Assembly: GCF_024449095.1 (NCBI RefSeq)
Contig: NZ_CP024627.1
Coordinates: 248,001 to 312,000, forward strand
Source of the DNA: Vibrio coralliilyticus
GTDB lineage: Bacteria > Pseudomonadota > Gammaproteobacteria > Enterobacterales > Vibrionaceae
Direction of reading: 5' to 3'
Length of the DNA stretch: 64,000 nt
The notes under the pieces are model-generated. The model saw nothing but the letters and a program-made list of their open reading frames with translations, ran no database searches and was not told where the DNA came from. A program made the translations under genes and the position numbers. Below, in pieces: positions 32,501 through 41,873 of the stretch (its first letter is position 1; every line of letters begins with the position of its first letter).

Positions 32501-33787
32501 GTGATCACTTCTCGTGCATCAGAGCTAACCATCATTGACGAATTTGGCCGTACTAAAGAGAAGCACAAACTGCCATACGGCTCTCTACTTTCTAAAGGCG
32601 ACAACGATGCCGTTGAAGCTGGTGAAACAGTAGCGAACTGGGAAGCGCATACCATGCCAATCATTACTGAAGTGGCAGGTCGCATCCAGTTTGTAGACAT
32701 GATCGATGGTGTGACAGTTTCTCGTCAAACCGATGATCTAACGGGTCTATCTTCAAGCGAAGTTACAGAAGCTGCCGCTCGCCCAGCAGCAGGTAAAGAT
32801 ATGCGTCCAGCTATCAAACTTGTTGATGAGCAAGGTAACGACGTAATGATCCCTGGTACAGATATGCCAGCTCACTACTTCTTACCTGGTAAAGCGATTG
32901 TAAACATCGAAGATGGCGCAGAAGTAGGCGTGGGTGATACGCTATCTCGTATCCCTCAGAAATCTGGCGGTAACAAAGATATCACCGGTGGTCTACCACG
33001 CGTAGCTGACCTATTCGAAGCTCGTAAGCCTAAAGAGCCTGCGATCCTTGCTGAGCACACAGGTACTGTGAGCTTTGGTAAAGAAACGAAAGGTAAGCGT
33101 CGTCTAGTAATCACTCGTGAAGGCGGTGACGCTTACGAAGAGATGATTCCTAAGCATCGTCAGCTTAACGTATTCGAAGGCGAGAAAGTTGAACGTGGTG
33201 ACGTGATCGCAGATGGTCCAGAGTCTCCACATGACATTCTACGTCTACGTGGTATCCACGCTGTGACTCAGTACATCGCGAACGAAGTTCAAGAAGTATA
33301 CCGTCTGCAAGGCGTTAAGATTAACGATAAGCACATTGAGACTATCGTTCGTCAGATGCTACGTAAGTGTACAATCACTCACGCAGGTGACTCTACAGAG
33401 TTCCTAGTTGGTGAACAGGTTGAATACGCGAACGTTAAGATTGCTAACCGTCAGCTAGAAGCTGAAGGCAAAGAGTTAGTACGTTTCGAGCGTGAGCTAC
33501 TTGGTATTACTAAGGCATCTCTAGCGACTGAATCGTTCATCTCTGCGGCATCGTTCCAGGAGACAACTCGCGTACTAACAGAAGCAGCTGTTTCTGGTAA
33601 ACGTGATGAGCTACGTGGTCTGAAAGAAAACGTCATTGTTGGTCGTCTAATTCCAGCAGGTACAGGTTTCGCTTACCACCAAGATCGTCAAGCTAAGCGC
33701 ACTGAAGAACAAGAAGGTCCTTCAGCAGAGCAAGCCACTGACAATCTTGCAGCATTGCTAAACGCAGGTTTCTCTGCTGACGAGTAA
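29582..33787 (+). CDS. rpoC: DNA-directed RNA polymerase subunit beta prime
   Basis: 1401 residues starting at GTG ([20 protein letters not shown]), the same start codon as E. coli, after TACAGGAGCTGAT. The N-terminal zinc site ([20 protein letters not shown]), the catalytic magnesium loop NADFDGD at 458-464 and the second zinc cluster ([13 protein letters not shown]) are intact. Last gene of the operon, followed by a strong terminator. Confidence 0.99.
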   Translation: MKDLLNFLKAQHKTEEFDAIKIGLSSPDMIRSWSFGEVKKPETINYRTFKPERDGLFCARIFGPVKDYECLCGKYKRLKHRGVICEKCGVEVTQTKVRRDRMGHIELASPVAHIWFLKSLPSRIGLLMDIPLRDIERVLYFEMYVVTEPGMTDLEKSQMLTEEEYLDRLEEWGDEFTAKMGAEAIKDLLASMDLPAEIEEMREELQSTNSETKRKKITKRLKLVEAFVQSGNNPEWMILTVLPVLPPDLRPLVPLDGGRFATSDLNDLYRRVINRNNRLKRLLELAAPDIIVRNEKRMLQESVDALLDNGRRGRAITGSNKRPLKSLADMIKGKQGRFRQNLLGKRVDYSGRSVITVGPYLRLHQCGLPKKMALELFKPFIYSKLETRGLATTIKAAKKMVEREEAVVWDILDEVIREHPVLLNRAPTLHRLGIQAFEPVLIEGKAIQLHPLVCAAYNADFDGDQMAVHVPLTLEAQLEARTLMMSTNNILSPASGDPIIVPSQDVVLGLYYMTRDKINVKGEGMYLASPAEAEKAYRTKSAELHARVKVRITETVKDEDGNSTTKTKLVDTTIGRAMLWQIVPSGLPFSIVNQKLGKKQISHLLNEAYRKLGLKDTVIFADQIMYTGFAYAALSGVSVGIDDMVVPDAKYTEIEEAEAEVREIQEQYQSGLVTAGERYNKVIDIWASTNDRVAKLMMENLSSETVVNREGEDEQQESFNSIYMMADSGARGSAAQIRQLAGMRGLMARPDGSIIETPITANFKEGLNVLQYFISTHGARKGLADTALKTANSGYLTRRLVDVAQDVVVHEHDCGTHEGIDMMPHIEGGDVKVALSELALGRVVAEDVLKPGTDDVLIPRNTLIDEKWCQIMEENSVDRMKVRSVVTCDADFGCCAQCYGRDLARGHLVNQGEAVGVIAAQSIGEPGTQLTMRTFHIGGAASTAAAENSIQAKTTGTVKLHNAKFVTNKDGKLVITSRASELTIIDEFGRTKEKHKLPYGSLLSKGDNDAVEAGETVANWEAHTMPIITEVAGRIQFVDMIDGVTVSRQTDDLTGLSSSEVTEAAARPAAGKDMRPAIKLVDEQGNDVMIPGTDMPAHYFLPGKAIVNIEDGAEVGVGDTLSRIPQKSGGNKDITGGLPRVADLFEARKPKEPAILAEHTGTVSFGKETKGKRRLVITREGGDAYEEMIPKHRQLNVFEGEKVERGDVIADGPESPHDILRLRGIHAVTQYIANEVQEVYRLQGVKINDKHIETIVRQMLRKCTITHAGDSTEFLVGEQVEYANVKIANRQLEAEGKELVRFERELLGITKASLATESFISAASFQETTRVLTEAAVSGKRDELRGLKENVIVGRLIPAGTGFAYHQDRQAKRTEEQEGPSAEQATDNLAALLNAGFSADE

Positions 33788-33809
33788 TCGCGAACTAAGA
33801 AGATAATAA

Positions 33810-33842
33810 AAATCCCCAAGCCTAGCTTGGGGATTTTTTTAT
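33810..33842 (+). terminator. Bidirectional terminator between rpoC and dcuA
   Basis: AATCCCCAAG and CTTGGGGATT form a stem around CCTAG, with T-runs on both sides, so it can end rpoBC on the plus strand and dcuA on the minus strand. Confidence 0.9.
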
Positions 33843-33880
33843 TCTTTTGAATATGTCGGGAGGTTCGTTCTTCCCTTTGG

Positions 33881-35188
33881 TTAGATCAGTAAACCACCGA
33901 AAGTGAAACCTAATCCAACCGCTGAAGCAATGGTCACCACACCCGGAATGAAGAATGGGTGGTTAAAGACATAGCTACCGATGCGAGTTGAACCTGTGTC
34001 ATCCATTTCCACTGCGGCAAGCAGAGTTGGGTAAGTCGGTAGAACGAATAGTGCGCTTACTGCGGCGAAAGAAGCCACTGCTGTGAGCGGAGCGACACCG
34101 ATTGCAAGTGCTGCTGGCATCAGAGCCACTGTGGTTGCTCCTTGCGAGTAAAGCAGCATAGAAGCAAAGAACAGTACCATCGCCAGTAGCCATGGGTAAT
34201 CAGACAGCAGCGCACCTGCCACTTCTTTAATGCCATCCACATGCGCGTTGACGAAGGTTGAACCTAACCAAGCCACACCTAGAACACACACACAAGCGGT
34301 CATTCCAGAACGGAACGTTGAGGCGTTAGGAATTTTTGCTGCATCAATCTTTGTAAATAAAACGATCGCTGCTGCTGCGGCCAGCATCACTGTCATGATG
34401 GCTTCATTACGGCCAAGTGCTGGATCAACAATCAGGCCTACGGATTTAGAGATGGCCGCCGCGTAGCAAACCACGAAACCAATTGCTGCAAGGAAGATAT
34501 ATGTGGCTGTTTTCGCTGTTGGAAGAATGTCACGCTGCTTTTCCGTTGCGAGTTTGATCAGACCTTTCTCCAAGCGCTCCTGATAAATCGGGTCATCTTT
34601 TAATTCACTGCCCATAAAGTTAGCGACAAAGGCGCCAATCATACAAGCAATGAAGGTGGTTGGGATGCACACCGCAAGTAGTGTCAGGTAATCAACCCCC
34701 ATTGGTGCCAGCATCGCAGCGAATGCCACGACGGCTGCTGAGATTGGGGAAGCGGTAATCGCGATTTGCGATGCGACCACAGCAATAGAGAGAGGACGAG
34801 ATGGACGCACCCCTTGACCTTTTGCGACTTCCGCAATAACAGGCAGCGTTGAAAATGCGGTGTGACCCGTACCTGCCATTAATGTCATAAGGAAAGTGAC
34901 GATAGGCGCATAAAAGGTGATGCGCTCTGGGTTTTTGCGCAAGAAGTTTTCTGCCAGTTGTACTAACCAATCCATACCACCGGCGACCTGCATCGCGGCA
35001 ATCGCTGTGATGACCGACATGATGATCAGAATTACATCCACAGGAATGTAGGCCTGACTGGTCGGTACGCCAAGAATTAATGACAATGCGATAACGCCTG
35101 CACCACCCGCAAAGCCAATGCCAATCCCACCTATTCTGGCTCCTAAAAAGATAAAGAGCAGAACGACTAATAGTTCGACCGCTACCAT
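33881..35188 (-). CDS. dcuA: C4-dicarboxylate transporter, DcuA/DcuB family
   Basis: 435 residues, about 10-12 membrane spans, no signal peptide. Strong match in pattern to E. coli DcuA: FLGARIGGIGIGFAGG at the start, QIAITASPISAAVV in the middle, and ALFVLPTYPTLLAAVEMDD and FNHPFFIPG near the end. It exchanges fumarate, aspartate and succinate, mainly in anaerobic growth. It lies downstream of aspA on the same strand, the usual aspA-dcuA pair, so aspartate import and deamination work together. DcuA fits better than DcuB by this context. Confidence 0.9.
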   Translation of the reverse strand: MVAVELLVVLLFIFLGARIGGIGIGFAGGAGVIALSLILGVPTSQAYIPVDVILIIMSVITAIAAMQVAGGMDWLVQLAENFLRKNPERITFYAPIVTFLMTLMAGTGHTAFSTLPVIAEVAKGQGVRPSRPLSIAVVASQIAITASPISAAVVAFAAMLAPMGVDYLTLLAVCIPTTFIACMIGAFVANFMGSELKDDPIYQERLEKGLIKLATEKQRDILPTAKTATYIFLAAIGFVVCYAAAISKSVGLIVDPALGRNEAIMTVMLAAAAAIVLFTKIDAAKIPNASTFRSGMTACVCVLGVAWLGSTFVNAHVDGIKEVAGALLSDYPWLLAMVLFFASMLLYSQGATTVALMPAALAIGVAPLTAVASFAAVSALFVLPTYPTLLAAVEMDDTGSTRIGSYVFNHPFFIPGVVTIASAVGLGFTFGGLLI

Positions 35189-35240
35189 GATAATTACCTC
35201 ATATTGTTAACTTAAATTCGATTATCTGAACACTCAGTGC

Positions 35241-35252
35241 CTAAACGTTTAG
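35241..35252. promoter_or_regulatory. 12-bp palindrome upstream of dcuA
   Basis: CTAAACGTTTAG is a perfect palindrome about 55 bases before the dcuA start. ATTATCT (35221) and AGATAAT (35251) form a second inverted pair around it. It may be an operator for a dimeric regulator; which one is unknown. Confidence 0.3.
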
Positions 35253-35325
35253 ATAATTGAAGGAGGGACCCATTGGATAGGCATTAACCCTTATAAAACT
35301 GTGGTTAACCGTATTGGTGCCTAAA

Positions 35326-35347
35326 AAAGGGCCCTATTGGGCCCTCC
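35326..35347 (-). terminator. Intrinsic terminator after aspA
   Basis: AGGGCCC and GGGCCCT pair around TATT. On the minus strand the stem is followed by TTTTTTAGG. It lies 15 bases past the aspA stop, so dcuA needs readthrough or its own promoter. Confidence 0.75.
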
Positions 35348-35359
35348 TTGGTAGCAATC

Positions 35360-36808
35360 TTATTCGTAGCGTTTCGCTTTATACTTAGGATGCATAAAGT
35401 TTTCCACGTTCAAGATATCGTCCAACTCTTCTTCGGTCAGTAAGCCACGCTCCAGCACTACTTCACGAACGCTTTTACCCGTTTCTGCACAAATCTTACC
35501 GACGATGTCACCTTCGTGGTGGCCAATGTATGGGTTCAGGTAAGTTACGATACCGATTGAGTTGTAAACGTAGCCTTCACAGATCTCTTTGTTGACCGTG
35601 ATGCCATCGATACATTTATCACGCAGGTTGACACATGCGTTAGACAGCAGAGAAATGGACTCGAACATGCTTTGCGCGATGACAGGTTCCATCACGTTTA
35701 GCTGTAGCTGACCACCTTCTGCGGCAAATGAGATAGTGTTGTCATTACCCAGTACCTTGAAACAGACTTGGTTGACCACTTCTGGTACCACAGGGTTAAC
35801 CTTAGCTGGCATTATAGAAGAGCCTGCTTGTAGCTCTGGCAGGTTAAGTTCGTTGAGTCCGGCACGTGGACCAGAAGAAAGCAGACGCAAATCATTACAG
35901 ATCTTAGACAATTTAACCGCCAAACGCTTCAGTGCACCATGTGTCATTACATAAGCACCACAGTCTGATGTCGCTTCAATCAGATCTTCTGCTGGGACTA
36001 CATCTAGGCCTGTCACGTCAGCTAAGTGTTTCACTGCCAGTTTCTGATAGCCTTCAGCTGCGTTCAAACCAGTCCCGATCGCAGTGGCACCTAAGTTGAT
36101 TTCTAGCAGTAGTTTTGAAGTGTACTCAAGGGCACGGATTTCTTCATTCAGAGTCACCGCCCATGCGTGGAATTCTTGGCCAACTGTCATTGGTACCGCG
36201 TCTTGAAGCTGAGTACGACCCATTTTAAGCACGTCTTTGAACTCTTGGCTTTTAAGTTCAAACGCACCTTTCAGGTATTCAATCGCTTCAATCAGAGTGT
36301 GAACGCTATTGTAAACGGCGATACGGAAACCCGTTGGGTAAGCACAGTTGGTCGACTGGCTCTTATTAACATGGTCATTTGGGTTAATGAATTCGTACTG
36401 ACCTTTTTCCTTGCCCATCAGCTCAAGTGCGACGTTGGCGATCACTTCGTTAGTATTCATGTTGACTGATGTGCCAGCACCGCCTTGGAAGACGTCTGAA
36501 GGGAATTGATCCATGCACTTACCTGTTTCAAGGATCAAATCACACGCTTCGACTACGTATTTCGCGACATCTTTAGGAATAACGCCTAGCTCTTTGTTTG
36601 CTAACGCCGCGGCTTTCTTGGTCATCACCATGCCACGGACAAATTCAGGGACATCTGAAATCGTGACATTAGAGATGTTGAAGTTTTCGATAGCACGTAG
36701 TGTGTGGATGCCGTAGTAAGCATCGGCAGGAACGTGGCGTTCGCCAAGTAGGTCTTCTTCGATACGAGTGGCAGCGGTAGTGCTAGGAGTATCAGTTAGG
36801 GTAGCCAT
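35360..36808 (-). CDS. aspA: Aspartate ammonia-lyase
   Basis: 482 residues from the ATG at 36808, which has AAGGAT seven bases upstream; a GTG codon directly before it was not used. It converts aspartate to fumarate and ammonia. The fumarase/aspartase signature [16 protein letters not shown], the substrate-loop block and the N-terminal [25 protein letters not shown] region are intact. It carries about 10 extra residues at the N-terminus compared with E. coli AspA. Confidence 0.96.
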   Translation of the reverse strand: MATLTDTPSTTAATRIEEDLLGERHVPADAYYGIHTLRAIENFNISNVTISDVPEFVRGMVMTKKAAALANKELGVIPKDVAKYVVEACDLILETGKCMDQFPSDVFQGGAGTSVNMNTNEVIANVALELMGKEKGQYEFINPNDHVNKSQSTNCAYPTGFRIAVYNSVHTLIEAIEYLKGAFELKSQEFKDVLKMGRTQLQDAVPMTVGQEFHAWAVTLNEEIRALEYTSKLLLEINLGATAIGTGLNAAEGYQKLAVKHLADVTGLDVVPAEDLIEATSDCGAYVMTHGALKRLAVKLSKICNDLRLLSSGPRAGLNELNLPELQAGSSIMPAKVNPVVPEVVNQVCFKVLGNDNTISFAAEGGQLQLNVMEPVIAQSMFESISLLSNACVNLRDKCIDGITVNKEICEGYVYNSIGIVTYLNPYIGHHEGDIVGKICAETGKSVREVVLERGLLTEEELDDILNVENFMHPKYKAKRYE

Positions 36809-37076
36809 CACAGGATCCTTAGATAATTATTCTGATGATAAAGTAAAATGCTAGCCATTCTGCAGTGTAAGAATCCTTTCGTCAGAATTTTTGGCTGTAA
36901 AATCCGTCCTGACTTATGGGGCTCATAATACTGTACCCAGCAGATAAAAATAGTAGCTTGATCACCTTTTTTGCTTTTGTTTAGTTAAACTTTTGCAAGA
37001 TATGAACAGGGTATTAATAACTACAAAGTAGTAGTGGTTTGTTGGGGTTTCTATCACTCTTTTTTACAGCTTTAAT
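36809..37076. other. Divergent aspA-fxsA upstream region
   Basis: AT-rich and gene-free. I looked for an FNR site (TTGAT-N4-ATCAA), as would fit aspA, and did not find a convincing one. Confidence 0.5.
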
Positions 37077-37106
37077 TTGAGCTTGAATCAGCTTTGGGCT
37101 TACACT
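37077..37106 (+). promoter_or_regulatory. Possible fxsA promoter
   Basis: -35 TTGAGC (37077-37082), 18-base spacer, -10 TACACT (37101-37106), 22 bases before the chosen GTG start. Found by eye. Confidence 0.4.
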
Positions 37107-37127
37107 GGGCCTAACAAAGGAGGGCGT

Positions 37128-37640
37128 GTGTTTCCTATCTTATTATTGATGTTTATTTTCGTTCCTATTATTGAAATAGGCCTGTTTATTTCGGTCGGCG
37201 GTTACTTAGGATTGTGGCCGACGATCGCACTGGTACTGATCACCGCGTTTGCCGGTGCGTCTTTGGTACGCAGCCAAGGTTTGCAGACCTTGATGTCAGT
37301 GCAAAACCGCTTGCAGCAAGGCGAGCTGCCTGCTCAGCAAATTCTTGAAGGCGTGATGCTAGCGGTCTCAGGGGTACTACTGCTGACACCGGGCTTTATG
37401 ACCGATGCGCTTGGCATGTTGGTGCTATTACCGGCACCACGCGCTGCGATGGCAAGATACCTTATGAGTAAGATGACGGTGCAGTCTGTCGGTGGTGGTT
37501 TTCAAGGCGGCTTCGGTTCTGGAAACTTCCAACAAGGCCCTTTTGATCAAGACCCGTTTAATCACCAACCTAAAGACGGTAATACGTTTGAAGGGGAATA
37601 TGAGCGTAAGGATGGAGACGATAATAATCGCCTCAATTAA
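37128..37640 (+). CDS. fxsA: FxsA family membrane protein
   Basis: 170 residues from the GTG at 37128, directly after AAGGAGGGC; this start gives the family N-terminus (FPILLLMFIFVPIIEIGLFI). The frame upstream to 37077 overlaps the promoter and was dropped. Membrane spans lie at about 2-20, 25-42 and 75-100, with the loop TAFAGASLVRSQG. The C-terminal tail is rich in glycine, glutamine and aspartate. E. coli FxsA overexpression stops F-plasmid exclusion of phage T7; its normal role is unknown. Confidence 0.88.
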   Translation: MFPILLLMFIFVPIIEIGLFISVGGYLGLWPTIALVLITAFAGASLVRSQGLQTLMSVQNRLQQGELPAQQILEGVMLAVSGVLLLTPGFMTDALGMLVLLPAPRAAMARYLMSKMTVQSVGGGFQGGFGSGNFQQGPFDQDPFNHQPKDGNTFEGEYERKDGDDNNRLN

Positions 37641-37666
37641 CGGACAAAACCTCGCGAACACCTGAT

Positions 37667-37697
37667 AAATAAAGGCGCAGTCACAGCGCCTTTATTT
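37667..37697 (+). terminator. Intrinsic terminator after fxsA
   Basis: AAATAAAGGCGC and GCGCCTTTATTT form a 12-bp stem around AGTCACA. It is followed by a short T-rich stretch (GTATTTG). Confidence 0.7.
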
Positions 37698-37988
37698 GTA
37701 TTTGCCTCTAGAGCTTTAATTCTATTTATAAGCAAAAGCTAAACTAAATCAGCGATCTATTCTCATTTGTTCAACAAACGTTTCACCTTATGTTTAAACT
37801 TTGAAGTCTCTTCAAATATTCAGCATATCTATGAGATCGAAATCTCACTGTCACTGAATGTTGTTTTTAGTTTCATGAAAAAGATAAACACTTGTCGTGC
37901 TTTATAAGTCTTTTCTCAATAGAAAAGGTGATTTGGAACACGCTTTCTCAACCCTATACAACACGGAAAGCGATGCAAGGTGGACAGA
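37698..37988. other. xds upstream region
   Basis: AT-rich, gene-free. No clear promoter boxes stand out. A weak PhoB-like half-site (CTGTCA near 37848) was seen but its partner repeat is poor. Confidence 0.4.
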
Positions 37989-40586
37989 ATGAAACAAAAA
38001 CTAACCCCAACCTTACTTGCAGCAGTGGTCGCAAGTGCTCTCTCCGCTCCAGCAATGGCGGATATCGTAATTTCTCAGTACGTTGAAGGTAGCAGTAACA
38101 ATAAAGCTATTGAGATTGCCAACACTGGTGATTCAGCAGTGACGCTGGATGGCTATGAGCTAGCGAAATCGACCAACGGCGGCGGTGAGTGGGGCAGCAA
38201 ACTGGCTCTAGGTGGCCGTGTACTGGAAGCACAAAGCGTTCTGGTTGTTGCACACACAAGTTCAAGTGATGAAATCAAAGCAGTAAGCGATATCCTAAAT
38301 GGTTCAGTGATCGGATTTAACGGTAATGATCCGATTGCGCTACTGAAAGACGGCAACGTACATGACATCTTGGGTAACATGGGCGGCTCAGATTTCGCAA
38401 AGGATGTCACTCTAGTACGTAATGTTGATGCGATGACGCCTTCTTCTACTTATGACGCTTCTCAATGGTCATCGCTGGCAAAAGACAGTATCGAAGGTTT
38501 AGGAGTACTGGATGGCGGTGAGACACCAGAGCCGTTCGCTTGTACTCAAGATGGTGCTGAGCCTGTCTTTACATCGATTCAAGAAATTCAAGGTGAAGGT
38601 GATACGTCCCCATTCATCAATGGCTATCCATACATCACAGATGAAGATTTCTTCGTCAAAGGTGTGGTTAGTGCAGTGACCACAGGCCTAACAAAGGGCT
38701 TCTATCTACAAGCACTAGAAGATGATTACAACCCGAAAACATCGGAAGGTTTATTCGTCCACACTAACCAATCAAGTTCTGATCTTCAGCCTGGCGATGT
38801 AGTGTGTGTCAAAGGTAAGGTTCAGGAATACTACAATCTGACGCAACTGAAAGCCGAAAACAACAACTGGGTGAAACAAGGCGAGCAAGCAGCCCCATCA
38901 GCGACGGCAGTTGAAGTGATGGCGGATGACGCTAACTTCGATCAGACGTTAGAGCGCTATGAAGGCATGCTGGTTAAGACGACTGAAGCGTTGGATATGC
39001 GCGTGACTCGCACCTTTGGTTACGATTACGCATCGCGTCGTAATAACATGGTGGTTGCTCAAGGCCGTATCAATATGCACCCTAACCAGAACTTTGCTGC
39101 AGGTTCTGACGAAGCGAAACAGCAGAGCACTGAAAACGCACAGCGTCGCCTGTTCATTGAGTCTGATGCCAAGGCCGCGGATGGCACGGTTCCTTACTAC
39201 CCAGATTTCGGCCGCACTGACGCGGACCAGAATGGCTCAACAGAAGATTACATCCGCATCGATGATACCATCGTTGGATTAGAAGGGGTTCTAAGCTACA
39301 GCTACGGTGATTACCGTCTGATTGCCACCAACACGCTAACTAACGACAACTTCGTACGTAACGATCCTCGTACTGAAGGCATCGATATGGAAGAAGGCGA
39401 TCTGCGTATCGCGACATTCAACGTACTCAACTACTTCAATTCCCCATTTGGTGGTGACGCTAACCAGCACGGCGACAACCGTGGTGCCAACAGCTTTGAA
39501 GAGTTTGAAGTTCAGCAGGCGAAAATTGTTAACGCAATTCTACGCCTTGACGCTGATATCATTGGTTTGATGGAAATCGAAAACAATGGCTTTGGTGACA
39601 GTGGTGCTATTCGCCAGCTTGTTGAGCAGCTAAACCAGCGTATCGATAAGAAGAAAGACCGTTACGACTTCGTTGCCGTTGACAGCAATGGCGATAAAGT
39701 GACGGATGAGAACGACTCAATTGGTACTGACGTTATCACAACAGGCGTTATTTACCGTTCTAAAGTGGCGAAGCTGAAAGAAGTACGCGTTATCGAGATG
39801 CCAAGTCAGCAAGCACCTGAAGTACTAGATGACGACGGTAAAGTGATCGAAGATGGTAAGAATTATCAGCGTAACTCTCTAGCGCCAACGTTCAAGATCA
39901 AAGGCACTAATGAGAAGATCACAGTTGCGATTAACCACTTCAAATCGAAAGGTTCTAAATGTTGGGAAGACGCAGCACCCGTTGACCAAGGTGGTCAGGG
40001 CGGTGTAGATGCTGATCAGCAAGGTTCTTGTGAAAACTTCCGTGTTGCAGCGGCGGTTGCACTGGGCGACGCGCTGAAAGACATAAAAGGTCATAAAGTG
40101 ATTCTTGGTGACTTGAACTCTTACGGTATGGAAGATCCGATGCTGGTTCTGACCGATTACAGTGAAGAGAAATACGGTAAGCAGATCAAAGCGGCACGTA
40201 ATACCTTTATTGGTGACACAGAGCAGTTTGGTGATAACGGTGCGGTGATTACTGAAGGATACAACTACATTAATGCTGTTGCGATGAAGCACCCAAATAG
40301 CTGGAGCTACTCGTACAATGATGAAGTGGGCGCGTTAGACCACCTACTAATCAGCCCAAGCCTGAAGAAGCATTTCGTGGATGCCACAGACTGGCATATC
40401 AATGGCGGCGAATCGACGCTATTTGATTACAACGATGAGTACAAAGGTGACTTGCCGAAGTACAACGATCACTTCCGCTCTTCTGACCACGATCCAGCAG
40501 TCCTAGAATTGAACATGGCTGGTTCGTTCGGTTTTGGTGCACTAATGTCATTGTTTGGCTTAGCACTGTGGCGTCGTCGTAAATAA
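37989..40586 (+). CDS. xds: Extracellular nuclease of the ExeM/NucH (Xds) family
   Basis: 865 residues from the ATG at 37989, preceded by AAGGTGG. Signal peptide about 1-24 (ending APAMA). Then a lamin-tail-like domain (about 25-160, DIVISQYVEGSSNNKAIEIAN), an OB-fold-like middle (about 190-340) and an endonuclease/exonuclease/phosphatase domain (about 470-840) with RIATFNVLNYF, MEIENNGF, LGDLNSYGMEDP and SDHDPAV. The C-terminal hydrophobic helix followed by WRRRK resembles a degenerate GlyGly-CTERM sorting tail. In V. cholerae Xds degrades extracellular DNA for biofilm turnover, escape from neutrophil traps and phosphate supply. Confidence 0.93.
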   Translation: MKQKLTPTLLAAVVASALSAPAMADIVISQYVEGSSNNKAIEIANTGDSAVTLDGYELAKSTNGGGEWGSKLALGGRVLEAQSVLVVAHTSSSDEIKAVSDILNGSVIGFNGNDPIALLKDGNVHDILGNMGGSDFAKDVTLVRNVDAMTPSSTYDASQWSSLAKDSIEGLGVLDGGETPEPFACTQDGAEPVFTSIQEIQGEGDTSPFINGYPYITDEDFFVKGVVSAVTTGLTKGFYLQALEDDYNPKTSEGLFVHTNQSSSDLQPGDVVCVKGKVQEYYNLTQLKAENNNWVKQGEQAAPSATAVEVMADDANFDQTLERYEGMLVKTTEALDMRVTRTFGYDYASRRNNMVVAQGRINMHPNQNFAAGSDEAKQQSTENAQRRLFIESDAKAADGTVPYYPDFGRTDADQNGSTEDYIRIDDTIVGLEGVLSYSYGDYRLIATNTLTNDNFVRNDPRTEGIDMEEGDLRIATFNVLNYFNSPFGGDANQHGDNRGANSFEEFEVQQAKIVNAILRLDADIIGLMEIENNGFGDSGAIRQLVEQLNQRIDKKKDRYDFVAVDSNGDKVTDENDSIGTDVITTGVIYRSKVAKLKEVRVIEMPSQQAPEVLDDDGKVIEDGKNYQRNSLAPTFKIKGTNEKITVAINHFKSKGSKCWEDAAPVDQGGQGGVDADQQGSCENFRVAAAVALGDALKDIKGHKVILGDLNSYGMEDPMLVLTDYSEEKYGKQIKAARNTFIGDTEQFGDNGAVITEGYNYINAVAMKHPNSWSYSYNDEVGALDHLLISPSLKKHFVDATDWHINGGESTLFDYNDEYKGDLPKYNDHFRSSDHDPAVLELNMAGSFGFGALMSLFGLALWRRRK

Positions 40587-40610
40587 GCCACTCTTTTACA
40601 GAGACCAAGT

Positions 40611-40640
40611 AAAAACCGCCACATTCAGTGGCGGTTTTTT
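40611..40640 (+). terminator. Bidirectional terminator between xds and the lipoprotein gene
   Basis: AAAAACCGCCAC and GTGGCGGTTTTT form a 12-bp stem around ATTCA, with T-runs on both strands. It touches the stop codon of the convergent lipoprotein gene. Confidence 0.9.
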
Positions 40641-41017
40641 TATTCGTATAAATCCGTTGGAACTTCGGTCTCACAACGTGTTAGGTCGTAGTCTTGTGTC
40701 GATCCGCCACTACCTCTGTGGTGCATACGCACAATCATACCGCGCTCAATATACCAGCGCAGGTTTTCACAAGAGACTCTGTAGCTAATTTCATTGATAT
40801 GAGACGTTTGCCAGCGAGAGCTGCCAGGTAAGGTTCTAACGTAATAGATCACACCATTGTCCATCACCTTCAATCCTTTGACGTCGCTCAGATGCTCTTT
40901 AGCGGTATCAATAGTTTCTTGGCTAGCTGTTGGTTGTAAATCTTCAATATTCGTAGTTTGGCAAGCGCTCAAAACTAACGCTGAAAGGCTCGTCACTGCG
41001 ATGTGTTTTAGTTTCAT
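40640..41017 (-). CDS. Small predicted lipoprotein
   Basis: 125 residues from MKLKHIAVTSLS. Lipoprotein signal with lipobox LSAC and lipidated C19, followed by QTTN (no aspartate at +2, so probably sent to the outer membrane). The rest is about 105 residues with no domain I recognise; two further cysteines in the C-terminal half (VSCENLRW and TRCETEV) could form a disulfide. The frame extends to 41050 but the extra residues do not suit a signal peptide. It is convergent with xds and forms the left border of the accessory region. Confidence 0.8.
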   Translation of the reverse strand: MKLKHIAVTSLSALVLSACQTTNIEDLQPTASQETIDTAKEHLSDVKGLKVMDNGVIYYVRTLPGSSRWQTSHINEISYRVSCENLRWYIERGMIVRMHHRGSGGSTQDYDLTRCETEVPTDLYE

Positions 41018-41425
41018 TATTGTTCTCGGTTGATATGAAATTAAGGACAAATTCTTAAGGAAGAGTGGATTTTATTTATAACTATCATCAATGTGTAGTG
41101 ATAATTTTATAGAGACAAAAAAGTGTGAATTAGAGTGTATTTAGTCTTTCAGGTACGACTTGAGTTAATGGAGGCTTAAGCGACCAAATTTTCCTTGCCC
41201 TTATCCGATTCTTATATTCGTTTTTACTTATTTAACTAACTGAAACCAAAGTACTATTTACTGATTTTTATTGTGATTCATCTCATAGCCATTAAATTAT
41301 ATTTTGAATTTATATAAGTATTAATTATTATCGTTTTTCATTTATACTTCATATCTATCATTAGTCCGACGACGAAAAGCGTAGGCGCACCTAGTTTCTG
41401 CGTTAAAAGCTGAGATTTAATTCAT
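41018..41425. other. AT-rich spacer at the left edge of the accessory region
   Basis: 408 bases without a gene. It carries the promoter side of the lipoprotein gene, a diverged copy of the 93-bp repeat (41227-41287) and very AT-rich DNA. GACGACGAAAAGCG near 41369 precedes the first cassette gene. No attachment site or tRNA end was found. Confidence 0.6.
41227..41287. repeat. Diverged third copy of the cassette upstream repeat
   Basis: The segment around AACTAACTGAAACCAAAGTA, then a T-rich run, then ATTGTGATTC matches the repeats at 50693 and 51489 (ACTAACTAAACCAAAGTA, a T-rich run, GTTGTGATTT). I estimate three quarters identity over about 55 bases. All three copies lie shortly upstream of a cassette gene. 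Confidence 0.55.
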
Positions 41426-41791
41426 ATGACTAAAAAGCACTATGTCCTAGTTGTGGCTTTGTTCGCTTCTATCGCTGGCGCCCTATATGTGACTTTCTTC
41501 AAACCTTCACCTCAATCAATCACGGATGAAGTACCTGCTCTGAGTGACAAGAGTAGTAATGCATTGCCAAAAATAACATTGAGTCAAGATGCCAATTTCC
41601 CTTCACCGGTGATTCAGCTTCAGCAAACCATTGCCCATGGTTTGATTGAAGCGGAAAGGGTGGATTTACCTTTATTAAGTGGAGAACTTGCCGAGTTCTC
41701 ACAAAAAAATATTAGTGAGGAATACCCCTCACCGCCTGAGCTAGAAAATTTAAAGCAACGTTTAAAAAAGTTGCAATCGCTCAGTCAATAA
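41426..41791 (+). CDS. Small membrane-anchored or exported protein, first cassette
   Basis: 121 residues, function unknown. N-terminal hydrophobic segment 6-24 (VLVVALFASIAGALYVTFF) that could be a membrane anchor or signal peptide, a proline/serine-rich middle, and a charged helical C-terminus (PELENLKQRLKKLQSLSQ) that may be a short coiled coil. The next gene is the SpvB/RHS protein 82 bases on, so the two may be co-expressed. A shorter relative (MTQIHYLPIVVLLVF) lies at the same place before the second SpvB/RHS gene. A chaperone, anchor or secretion helper for the giant protein is conceivable but unproven. Confidence 0.7.
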   Translation: MTKKHYVLVVALFASIAGALYVTFFKPSPQSITDEVPALSDKSSNALPKITLSQDANFPSPVIQLQQTIAHGLIEAERVDLPLLSGELAEFSQKNISEEYPSPPELENLKQRLKKLQSLSQ

Positions 41792-41873
41792 AAATAACGA
41801 TTTAAACAGTGCCTGAACATAATGCTTGGGGCGCTGATATTCCAAATTCAGAATGAAAACAGCAGTGGCTAAT

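Noticed and set aside
37840..37870. PhoB box upstream of xds
   Set aside because: One half-site (CTGTCA) is present, but the second half 11 bases on is poor.
41853..41873. ATG at 41853 as start of the first giant gene
   Set aside because: The codon is not conserved before the second giant gene, whereas the ATG at 41874 and its surroundings are; the signal peptide is also better from 41874.
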